Assembly: GCA_029582265.1 (NCBI GenBank)
Contig: CM055823.1
Span: 6,324,001-6,388,000, forward strand
Direction: 5' to 3'
DNA length: 64,000 nucleotides
Source of the DNA: Zoroaster sp. YZ-2022
Lineage: Eukaryota; Echinodermata; Asteroidea; Forcipulatida; Zoroasteridae
The notes below the pieces were generated by a model that was not told where the DNA came from, ran no database searches, and saw nothing but the letters and a program-made list of their open reading frames with translations. Of the stretch, positions 22,100 through 32,600 are shown piece after piece. Within the stretch, counting starts at the first letter, position 1; each line of letters opens with the position of its first letter. A program made the position numbers and the translations under genes.

Positions 22100-23715
22100 G
22101 GTGTACTCTGTAATTTGGCCATATACGAGTTTTAAAAGTATTTCAGAAACCACCATCATGTTTGGTCTTCATCGACACTCTGTACTTAAATTGCTACATA
22201 AATATGAAGTGAAAACAGAATTTTGGGAATGCCAACAGGAAATGTATTTCCTAAGAAATGATTCTAATCTGTGTGCCAAATTGCATAGTCCCTGTCAGTG
22301 ATGACTACACCATTTAAAAGATTTTCTAATTCATTCAGAATTTTAACAAAGTTATTAAAATGGGTTTGTGCTCAAAATGTGGGCCAAGTTTTTAATGAGA
22401 AAACTTACTTTTTTCCGTCATTGATCTGCAATCCGTTTATACAGCACTGATGTCATCTAGGCCTTGATTGCAAGCGTAAACAGGGCAGCAAATTGCATTC
22501 TAGTCATTTCTCTCAACAATCTGTACAAAGATAAAGTTGCACATTTATTTTAACACTCATTCTCATGGTTGGTGACCGCAGCTTTCTACAAATGTTTCGA
22601 GATTTTCCCCTTGGAAAAAAACAGCAACATAATTATTAACATAGATCTCCCTAATGGTAGATGTTAATGCCTGGGCATTTGACAGGTTATCAAGAAGTCT
22701 TTCTCAAGGGTTAATAAAAATCTATACTACATGTAGGTTCCAACAACTAAACTATATAAACATTAGTGTCATTTGAAGCTGTGTCAATTATTGAAAAAAA
22801 AAAGAAAAAAAAACTTGTTTCACAGTTGACCTGGGGATTACGTGATTTTTTGAATCCTTCAAACTAACTTCCATCTTTGTGGTTATAAGTAAGACATTAT
22901 CCCTGGGATTTTAAATAATTGTTCAGCTCATATCATTGTGTTCATTAACAAGAACATTAAAAATGCTTTCAGATTTGTTTGCTTTCATATTGGCCATGAA
23001 GCACCTCGGTTTTTTACATAGTTCAGAACAGTGGCCCAACAATGTACATAAAATAGCAATCGGAAGTACGTGCGAAAGGCTAGGTTTTTATGAATGAACC
23101 ACTCTCGTTCCGAGATAGGGCGCATTGGGCCCGTAAAATTTGCCGCGCTCTGCTGAGGGCATCCACTTCGGAGCTGTCTCCAAGTACATTGTGATTGACA
23201 AGAAAACGGATTTCCATATTAAGTCAAAGGGCTCCTTTACATACCCATGCTTGCTCGATCTCCACAGCTACTCTACAACCAAAGTTATGAAGAGATAAAA
23301 AATTAAACACCGTTTTTCGAGGTGAAATTTTTAAGTTGAAAGGTAAGAGCGATGGCTGAATGAATTATACACCATTTTTCTATCATATGTGAAAGTTTTG
23401 AGCCGTAATTGTGTTTAGTTTTGAGCGGAGAGTGTATTTTTTACACCCTTTCAAAAGCTCTTATGAGGGAAACGAACGCTGTGCGTGTGTATCACGGTGT
23501 GTGTAGGCTGATTCAACAGTTTTGTTGCCATTAGGGGTGTATGGACAGTCGGGCTTCATCGAATGCTGTATACTTGATTAAATAAAACAGGACTCCTCAA
23601 AAACTACTCGTCCGATTTTCTTGATTTAAAAACCATTGTATTTCTTTCATCAAGACCTTTAGTTTGATATAAATATTGAGCATATTGCTTTAGGAATAAT
23701 TTTTCACCTGAAAAC
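22100..23715. other. no gene assigned
   Basis: Mostly AT-rich. 23090-23270 is more GC-rich and less decayed-looking, but I found no open frame with splice support. Confidence 0.35.
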
Positions 23716-23719
23716 CCTA

Positions 23720-26000
23720 CTTAAGGAGAGGAAAGTGAGGATTGGAAATGATATTTTGGGAGATTTTGAGCAATGAATATATACACATCCAGTGACATGT
23801 TGGTCATTTTGTCGTCTGCTAAAAACACATGCTTAGACATTGTACACAAGTAGTGGTTGGCTTTGACATTCTTTCCAACCCGACAGCAGTTGTGAATAAG
23901 TGATGTGAATAACAATATTCAAAGCATGGGGTTATTTATCTTGCGGTTTTATTCCCTCCTGTTTTTGTTGGTAAATTATCAAAATTTATTTAACTTGGGT
24001 GAAAAATCGAAACAGAAACATCTTAAAATGCCAACTAGCGTTTAAAAAGGAAGGTACAGTATCGGTGATGACCTGCACATAAATCTGAAAGCTAACTTGA
24101 TGTGAAGTTGGTAAAGGTACCGAAAAACAATGGAGTAAAAACAAAACAGATATGTAACAGTTTTGTTCTTTTCTCAACGTAGGAACCTATTGTGATAAAA
24201 CTTTCACTAGTTAGTTTTATGATTTATGATATTTCTTGAAAACTGGAGGATTGGAATGTACGTGCATGGTAGAATGTCGTATGCGACCACCACTTTTTCT
24301 CATTTAATATAACCAATAATGAAATCTTACCTACCCAGTAAGGTGGAGAACATATGGATGATGATGGACATATACTTCAAATTATTCCAGGATATTTATT
24401 TCATGAAAAATCAGGCATTTTTGGTATACGATGACTTCCTCAGTCATGTCAGTCTGATCTTGTCAACTCACCCATAAGTGACCAACACGGTCATTGTACA
24501 TGCGCAGTGGCATCTATAATAGGATCATTCTATTTTCGGAAAGGGAGGATTTTTTTTAGAAGGGAAATAAACTCCGAAAACCAGCATAAAAATGGATTTT
24601 TAAGATAGTTTTCGCTTTCTGTACCCCCAAAAATCGATGGAATAATTTTGTTGAACTAGTTAGTGGTTGTAAGCAAATTGCAAAAAAACTAAAAAAGTGG
24701 CGGATACGACTTTCCAACGTGCATTACCAATGTTGTACCTTCCCTTTAACTTGATAATATATCTCAAACTTACCACAAAGTTTCACAGAAATCCCTCAAC
24801 AAGTTGACACATCCTGTAGCATGCTACACCTTTGAAGCTATCATGTTATTCCCACAACCCCGGCAGACTGATCTGTTAAAGATTACAAAACCAAATTTAA
24901 ACCTGGTTTAGATTCAACTTCAAGCCAAAACAGTAGGGTTGGGATGTTTACAAATGTACACGAAAATAATTTTTTTTAATCAAATCACAAAACTTAAAAA
25001 ATTGAACCTTCCATGTTCACAATACATGTATATGGCTGGTCTTTTTATTTCACGGAGTGCATTCAGTAGGCCAGCAATTACTATCATGATTCTCAGGAAA
25101 ATCAACTGATACATTCTTTAAAACGTAACCAGAATTTTTTGAGGATTTTTTGTGCCAGGCTTGGATTTTTTTTAAATGTACTTTTCTCTAAATCCAAACT
25201 GCCATATTTTGGATTATTTTCAGTACTAAATACAGAAATACAGGAAGTGGTCTTGAGAGTAGAAATCAGTCTAAAAATAAAATAGATACAAGCCATCGGT
25301 GGGCTTATTTTGGTAGTATTTCTTACTCCCCAGTTAGTGACCAACAGTCATTGTAGATGCGCAGTGGAAACTATATAGGATTATTCTATTTTTTGAAGGG
25401 AAGGATTTTTTAGAAGGGAAATAAAGTCAAAAAACCATCCTAAAATTTATTATAAAGATAGTTTTCGCTTTCTGTACCCCCAAAAATCGATAGAATCGTT
25501 CTTTTTAACTGGTTAGTGGTTGCAAAAAAAAATCTAAAAAAGTGGCGGTTGGATATGACATTCTTTCCCATCGTGGTTAATACCAAGAGAACTAATGCCA
25601 GAGGCAGACAGAAAAATACAGGGTCCATGAAGTTAAAATGAGCTGGTGCCATCACATTGTTATACCATTCCATTATACCATAATAATGAGTAAAGAATGA
25701 TGAATATAACTGCCACTATAACGAATATTCAAATATCACAGACTGTCCTTTAAAACTAAAGACGAAATAGGGCATACTTAAGAAAAAACTGTATGCACAT
25801 CCAGTGAACTGTTGTCCGTTTTGTACACGTCATTCTAGACATTGTGCACATGTGGCGGGTGGGTTTGACCATGGAGGAAGAATTGACATTCTTTCCAATA
25901 ATTAATGTTATGTTTGTCTGTAAAAGGTTAATGCTTTTTAATGTAAAAGGTTCATGTTGTTTGTAGAAAAAGGTATGATAGTAAAACCTTTCAGATTCAG
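23720..26000 (-). repeat. cluster of a dispersed repeat family also found in the 61.7-63.2 kb intron
   Basis: Minus-strand GGAAAGAATGTC...GACGACAAAATG segments occur at 23890-23780 and 25900-25795 and match 61752-61830 (+). Segments with CCGCCACTTTTT and GGTACAGAAAGCGAAAAC occur at 24240-24760 and 25310-25570 and match 62720-63210 (+). Blocks are shuffled relative to each other, so several copies of one or two transposon families are present. Confidence 0.8.
24240..24760 (-). repeat. ~500-bp repeat, reverse-oriented match to 62720-63210
   Basis: The reverse complement runs through CCGCCACTTTTT, CGATTTTTGG, ACAGAAAGCGAAAACTATCT, GCGCATGTACAATGAC, GACATGACTGAGGAAGTCAT and CATATGTTCTCCACCTTACT in the same order as 62760-63125. 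A shorter relative covers only the first half at 25310-25570. Confidence 0.88.
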
Positions 26001-26029
26001 TACACCAACGGCGATACACTATACGGCCA

Positions 26030-26570
26030 CAACATGGCCACTATAGGCCCTACTGGATGGGAAATAACGGTTCTCGCATGTCAGACTCAGAGAACCAAAT
26101 TCGTGCAACGGCCAACATTTTAAAATTCGATTGATAATTTTTCCCAATTTTAAAAACTAATTAAGTATGAGTACTTACCCAATAGATACTTTTGGTGAGG
26201 ATGGTTTTTGTAGACTTATTAGCTCGATGTTTGTCGATGGATAATATTGACAAGTCCGTCCGTTCGTGTGCGTTGTCCAGTTCATACTAAAACCGCCAAA
26301 TTTCTACAACGTGGGTTGTAATCTAGTGACCTGACTCGCACCGTGCAATGCATGCAATAGAGACAACCGGAACCTGTCTAAAATACGATGATCTCTTTTT
26401 TGGCAACCGCGTCCCCAGGGGGTAGGCCAAGTTCTTACTTCACTCGTGCCCACCGGTACTGTACAATCCACAAGATCTTATGAAGGAAGTCGCAAAGTAT
26501 CATGGGTGATCCTTAAGCCAGATTGCTTATCGTCAACATACACACACTTCATGTATGCGTGCAAGCCTTG
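26030..26570. other. no gene seen
   Basis: No recognisable structure apart from its right edge, where a truncated hAT MITE begins at 26576. Confidence 0.35.
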
Positions 26571-26575
26571 CATAT

Positions 26576-26735
26576 CAGCGGCGTAGCCAGGACTTTTTCA
26601 GTGGAAAGGGGGGGGGGGGGACAGGGGGATTGCTTTTCAGTAGGGGGAGGGGGCGGGGGGCAGGGGTATGGGTTTTTCCCTTTTCTTTTTCTTTTCTTTT
26701 TATGGGGCACTATCGGGATTTTTCGTGGGGGCGCC
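26576..26735. mobile_element. hAT-type MITE copy d, 3' truncated
   Basis: Starts CAGCGGCGTAGCCAGGAC and runs through G-runs and TTCCCTTTTCTTTTTC to TTTTTCGTGGGGG, then ends without the right TIR. The downstream junction is CGCCTAACCCTAACCCTACC, two and a half telomere-like CCCTAA units. Its ORFs (GVARTF...) are MITE translations. Confidence 0.85.
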
Positions 26736-26884
26736 TAACCCTAACCCTACCTGATGGCCAGGTTGCAGTGGGTGGATATTTAAGGTGGGTCTGTCCGAGA
26801 AGAGCTTGACATTGACCAGTGACGTACATGACCAAACGACGTAGGCCTACATGTAGGCCTACGTCTAAAACCTAGGAACACAAA

Positions 26885-27480
26885 TTGTACCACGGTCCAT
26901 CTGATACACACTTCGTCCCTAATTTGCCATAGTAACCAATCCCGAATTAAGTTGGCATAGTGACCAATGCGGTATTGGTCACTTTGCCAAATTACAAAAA
27001 TAGCCAATTAGAGCATTCGTCATTTGAATGCATGCTCTATCTCCAAAACTATAAGGAATACATGCACGTGGATTAGATACAATGGTAGGTCTCTTCCTGA
27101 TTGTACTAATGGGCGGAAAAACTTAAAATTGAAAAAAGTTGGATTGGTCACTATGGCAAATTAGGGACGACTTATCATCTTATCGCCCTATGGGAAGTTC
27201 TTTGCGTGCAACTTTTATTTTCTATTCCATTAACAATGAAGGTTATAAAAGATGTATGTTCCCTACTTATGGCCGAATTAAAGGTACAACATTGGTATCC
27301 GGTAATGTATGTTAATTACAACCCTCGAGTTTTCAAGAAAATAAACCATAACACGATCTAACGTGGCATAGCTGGCTATTTTATTTCTATGGATTTGAGA
27401 CATATGTTTCTATCAAAATGCTATCTCACGAAGTCACGAATAAGTCCAAAAAACTTACGGAACACTGGTAAACTCATACT
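26885..27480 (+). repeat. diverged copy of the 8957/50430 dispersed repeat
   Basis: GTACCACGGTCCATCTGATA then, after an inserted MITE, ATCATCTTATCGCCCTATGG and CTCGAGTTTTCAAGAAAATA and CTATCTCACGAAGTCACGAA. It is older than the other two copies and lacks MITE copy b, giving a second empty site for it. Confidence 0.82.
26914..27169. mobile_element. 256-bp MITE, CGTCCCTAATTTGCC TIR
   Basis: CGTCCCTAATTTGCCATAGT at the left and ATGGCAAATTAGGGACG at the right are inverted over 27 of 28 bases. Flanked by ACTT (26910-26913 and 27170-27173). The empty site CATACTTATCG at 8993 and 50452 confirms the boundaries. A 4-bp TSD would fit Chapaev-like elements; class inferred. The interior contains another GGTCACTTTGCCAAATTA copy. 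Confidence 0.85.
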
Positions 27481-27524
27481 CTGCCATTAATGGTTGTAAG
27501 TTCATTTGGTTTCGAATTATCGTT

Positions 27525-28291
27525 TTTTTCCCCCTAGATTTAATTTCATTTCGTTTATTATTTCACAGGGCAGAAACAATCACAAACACAACGGTAAAAA
27601 ACAATTAGAGAAAAAATATAAAATACATACACATGATGAAAATAAGGTAAACATGACAAAATGTTGACAGCACTCCTGTAGGATTACCAAAATGCCAACC
27701 AAATCACAATCTAGTGGCTCTCCATAATGCTGCCAAACATAATCAAACAATATAAAAAGCTCTATGGTATTACAGAGCTCGATTTTATAGATGGGGTGGG
27801 TCTACCTTGAAAACAAACCACCAAAATCAGATTTCATAGTGGGGGTGGGTCTACCTTGAAAACAATTACCACCAAAATTTCAGGTTTGGGAAACAATAAT
27901 ATTGTTGTAACTGTATCGGCAGACAGTGTATGTACCTATAAATTACTAAAGATGGAGTTGGACACTGACTAAAAGTTTCAACATATTACAAATAGCACAG
28001 CAGCATTTTATTGAATTATATAATAATACAAAAAGTACATTTATGTAAAAAGGCGCTCTATTATGTTATTATAAAATGTCAAAAGAATCCTGCATGACGG
28101 ATCCTGAATGGAAGACTGTTCCACACTTGGAATTTCATTTGAGAATCTATAAGGCACTGGGGTAGAGTACCGGTATAAAGCTCAATCAGATCGGCTTTGT
28201 AACTCGGTGCATATTCATACACAGCCTTGTAAGTGATGAGCAAGATTTTAAATGCTAGTCTTTGCCTCACCGATAGCCATTTTGTAAACAT
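27525..28291 (-). pseudogene. CR1/L2-type LINE 3' fragment
   Basis: The minus strand from 28291 encodes WLSVRQRLAFKILLITYKAV, then YEYAPSYKADLIELY, and later VWNSLPFRIRH. This is the characteristic C-terminal end of CR1/L2-like reverse transcriptase ORFs (LPVxxRIxFKILLLTYKAL ... APSYLxDLL ... LWNSLP). The segment between them is shortened. The minus-strand 3' end near 27530 reads AATAAACGAAATGAAATTAA, a typical LINE tail. 5'-truncated; no RT catalytic motif in the window. Confidence 0.75.
27765..27885 (+). repeat. short repeat shared with 28630-28740
   Basis: TATTACAGAGCTC and ATCAGATTTCATAG then GGTGGGTCTACCTTGAAAAC occur in both places. A second GGTGGGTCTACCTTG lies at 27845. The two copies flank the LINE 5' edge and the palindromic element. 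Confidence 0.75.
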
Positions 28292-28371
28292 ATTTTATCC
28301 AACTATAAGTATACTGAACAGCAAAAGAAACGCAAGTCCAAGGACAGCAAAAGAAACGCAAGTCCGAGGTC

Positions 28372-28562
28372 TTGTCAAGTTTTCAAACAGAAGACAAGCC
28401 ATTTTGATGCTTTCAATTTGTGAGCTGAAAGTGACTGTTGAAATTGCATTGCAAGATTTTCACATTCAACAGTCACTTTCAGCTCACAAATTGAAAGCAT
28501 TTTTCATTAAATGAGTGATTAGAATCAAAATGGTTTGTCTTCTGTTTGAAAACTTGACAGGA
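28372..28562. mobile_element. palindromic MITE-like element
   Basis: Inner arms 28407-28442 and 28465-28500 are a perfect 36-bp inverted repeat with a 22-nt loop. Outer arms GTCAAGTTTTCAAACAGAAG (28374-) and its complement (28541-28560) extend it, with a ~24-nt bulge on the right. GCAAAAGAAACGCAAGTCC is repeated twice just to the left (28321-28366). Folded RNA would form a long hairpin. Confidence 0.85.
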
Positions 28563-29141
28563 CCTATACTCATGACGCATACTCATGTTAATAAACTATG
28601 ACAGCATTGGCCTATATAAGCGAAGAATATAGTATTACAGAGCTCCATTACAAAGGAAATGCGTATATAAAACGTAGGGAAGAAATCAGATTTCATAGAA
28701 GAGGTGGGTCTACCTTGAAAACAAACCACCAACATTTCAGAATTGTGATCACAGCACAACCGGTATATGTTAATTTGCCAAATTTTCGACCGGTAAACCG
28801 ACCTGTGAAAGTTTCACCTGTTTACGTTGTGCCGTTGAGGAAAATACTGAATATGTGTTCTGATTATTTGTCTTCATTCTAATGTGGACATGGATCGCCA
28901 GCTGGTGATCATTTCTGATTTGAATTTGTATTCATGGTTTCTCAAAAATGTAAATATTTCATATGGAATCATTTCTCGTGATGTTTGGTACTATTACCAT
29001 TACCCAAATAAGCTTTTAGATAATAATTCTCATAGTTCTTTTTCCCGTAACTTGAATTACCGATGGTGTAAACCCCTTTAAAATGAGATCTGTCTCCCTC
29101 TCCCCCACATTTGATTTGAGGAAAAGTAAACATGTCTAATT

Positions 29142-29614
29142 TTAAATCAGATTGTTCTTCAGACATTTCAGGATTTCTGCACAGCCAGTCACGGCCCTTT
29201 CATTCGGATTTTCAGATCCCTCCAACCCGATGTCAGCCCCACTGGTGCCTTCCATCTCATTGGTGGTCTCGCTGAGTTGAGCACAGATGTACTTGACTTC
29301 ATCACACGTGTGGCCCGCCAAGTCAACACTATATCTGATGCCATTAATGGTGAAATGTCCGTCTGCGGGATGCTTCACAAACTCTTGGGGTTGTATTAAG
29401 GTTATAGAGAGAACGTCGTCCACCTGGGTTCCAGACAGAACCGATGAGCCAAAACGATCACTGCTCAGCCACATACTTACTGACAAAGAAAGCTTGCCTG
29501 GGGAATAGCCGACGTCTAGGGATAGACTAATGTCATTGACACCAACTTCTTTGACGACAGTCTCGCTGTCAAGAAGTAGCTGAATATCCTTCACAACTGG
29601 CATCAATGGCTCAT
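29142..29614 (-). CDS. terminal domain exon with stop codon
   Basis: The acceptor is ACACATATTAG| and the frame enters in phase 1. The translation runs EPLMPVVKDIQLLLDSETVV to ILKCLKNNLI and stops at TAA (29144-29142). It aligns with the 153-aa domain of 31065-30607: shared GIRYSVDLAGHTCDEVKYIC versus DIRYRFDLTHHTCKDAKYIC, and a matching final Cys pair (GCAEILKC versus DCIEVTDC). It is strongly diverged, so it is an older paralogous module. Confidence 0.8.
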
Positions 29615-32600
29615 CTAATATGTGTCAATGAAATGAAGGCACATTAGTAATGTTCGCATAAATATACTTCTAAAAGTATGCTTACTTTCTGTGAATCAAG
29701 ATATACATTAATTTAACCAACCTGTGAAAGTTGCAATATTATATGTTGTGTCATAAACACTGAAGAAAAAAAGTAAAAAATGGATTAAATCGGCAAACAT
29801 GAACTTATGTATATTCATTGAATTTGTCTACAGTACCGTACTGTTTTATTTTCAGACGTATTTTATTGGGAGTAATATTTGACTGTTCTTTAAAAAAATG
29901 TTTAAAGTATAAAGTTAAACAATACACTCTGTTTAACAATATCAAAATAACAAAGTAATGGTAAAGTTAATATAAAAAAGTACTTGACGTGAAGCGTGTC
30001 AGTGTAATAGAGGGATGTGTCATTGGAACAGTGGTGGTGAAGGGCGTGTCGTTTAAATGGTTTTACAGAAGGGTGTGTCGGTATGACGAAATGGCAGGAT
30101 TTTGGAACAATGTGGGCGAGAGGTCTGTCGATGAAACAGTTTGACAGAGGCATGTCAATGTGATGGATGAGTGTTGCATTGGAACTGTCTGTATGACCTG
30201 GGGAAGGTTTGTGTCCTTGGATTGACAAGGGTGTGTCAGTTTGATGGCGGGGCATGATGTTGGTGGTTGTGTTGGGGCGTGTTGTTGATACAGTTTTACA
30301 GATGGGTGTGTCGGGTAAAAAAAGGTTTACAGATTGGTGTGTCAGTACGACAAAATTGCATGCTGTTGGAACAATGTAGACGAAGTGTGTGTTGTTGGAG
30401 AGAGTGAGAACAATATGGGTGAAGGGCGAGTTGTTGGAGACAGTGGGTGTGTCAGTATGACAGGGGGCTTGCCGGTGGAACATTGTGGGTGAAGGGAGCA
30501 TCCCTTAACTGGGGTGACAGGGGCATATTGTTGATAGATCTGATTGTTTAACAGACGCTAGCACTGCAGAGGTGGTGCGCTATGTACTGTGCATACAAAT
30601 ACTTACGTCTGCAGTCGGTCACTTCAATGCAGTCAATCAACACATCGTTGGTGGGTTTAGCCTGGAAGTGAAAATCCAAATAGTCTCTCTCTGGTTCTGG
30701 GTTTTGACCTTTGTTGAATTGAGCACAGATGTACTTAGCATCTTTACAAGTGTGATGTGTCAAGTCAAAACGATATCTGATGTCATCGATAGAGAAGGTC
30801 CTTGTTGTGGTGTTTTTCCTCAAGCTCAGTGACTGCTGTTCCTCCGTCAAGGCTTCCTCTACGACGGTACCGGAGAGTTCATCAGATCCGTCTGCGAACC
30901 TGCTCACCCAAAGCCTCGTCGTCCAAAGACTTCGGCCGGCGACGCTCGTTGCATCTGAGTTGAAAGCGTACAGCACGCCAAGATCCAGAGATATCTCGTT
31001 TTCTCTGCCTGACTTAATCGAAGTATCCGAGGGAACTGTCAGTACAACGTCATTCACAGTCACATCTGAAAGGGAAGGTATACAACATTGGTAATGTTGA
31101 CGTCATTCACAGTCACATCTGAAAGGGAAGGTACACAACATTGGTAATGTTGACAACACATTTTGTTTACATTTTGAAAACTAAATCGGGTCCGTTCTTA
31201 TCGCCCGTGGCCACGCCCAAAACCGGTCATTACCCTGCAGTAAAGACCGCAGGCAAAACAAAATGTCTCTGGTTTTTAGTTATAAGTTGACTTCAAAGTG
31301 TAATTTATTTAATTTATTTATAAAATGTTTAAATTTTATTTAATTTATTTAAATTTATTTAATTTATTTGATTTATTGATTGATTGATTATTTATTTATT
31401 TATTTATTTTATTGATGTGGGGATTGGTAAACAAGTCTATTGCTTATAACCCTGTATCTGATTCAATTGCCCAATGGGGATCCACACCTATGGTGTGAGG
31501 GTTTTGTCACTTTCGATGCACTGTAAAAAAAAATCCGTAATTTTACGGTGAAAATGTGTAAATTTCTACGGTAAATTTCTACGGTACCCGTAAAAATATG
31601 GAAATATTTACTGAGCATTTTTACCGTAAAAATTAGGGTAAGACGTTACTCCATTTACGTTTTAAACCGTAAAAATAACGGTAAATCGTTGGCACCTCGC
31701 TGCTTAAATTTTATGGGACATTTTTTTTGGGACAGTGTGTGCCCCATATACGGGGGATAAACATTTCCAATTTACCAATCGACACATCAAGAGACAACGG
31801 CCTGGTGGAGGGGTGGATCAAACAATTAAGTACCTAACCTTGTATTGTGTTGGGATTATAAGAAAGCTGACTTTTGTTAACAGAACTCTTTCAAAGTAGG
31901 AAAGCACATTCCATCCAACTCACTGCGGTATGTTTCAGACAATTTGTAGGAAATTATACGGAAATATTATCTGAAACCTGAGCTCCATTGTATACCGTTT
32001 CAGAAATGTTGTCCTTTACACTTGCATTTCAGACATTTTCCCAGGTGATGTAGCCTAAAACTTTTGGGTTTCTGAGAAGAAATGGTGGTGAGAGAACTTA
32101 ATTAGCAGTCAGTTGGGCATTCTCCTGAAGACGTTCAAAATACTGATGGAAACGTCGAATTATCTCGCCACCGGAATCAACCATTATTACATCTAGAGAT
32201 TGCTACATGGTGATACCGCAATCCTTGCTCCTACACTGTACTTCCACCATTCGAATCTTCAAATCCTACTTATAAACATAGACATTTTCCTGTGCAGCGT
32301 CAGTGCACGTCAACAACTAAATTCAAGTATAAACATGTGTGTTGGGAGCCTCATGTAAATACCCCCACCCCCGCCATCCTTAACTATAACAAAATCAAAC
32401 TTACTGTATGGGCAGGCTTTACAGCATATACCCTCAAATTTCATTGGCTTACTGCATGTCATTGGAGGACAAGAATCGAATTGGCAGAACAACGTACTGT
32501 TGTCACACGTGCAAAATGAACACGAGGTCATTCTCTCTTTTTGTCCGTGAAGAATAATTTTCCCTTGGCGTATACAGGGCAAACGGTCCGATGGGCCTAT

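Noticed and set aside
26523..26809. Gly-rich ORFs with GVARTFS
   Set aside because: Translation of a CAGCGGCGTAGCCAGG MITE; the G-run gives poly-Gly.
29902..30501. 199-aa minus-strand ORF (MLPSPTMFHRQAPCHTD...)
   Set aside because: It lies in an intron of the VWC gene and follows the degenerate GTGTGTCAGTATGACA minisatellite. The composition is repetitive (HTDTP, PTHPSV) and the copy in unit B is cut differently.
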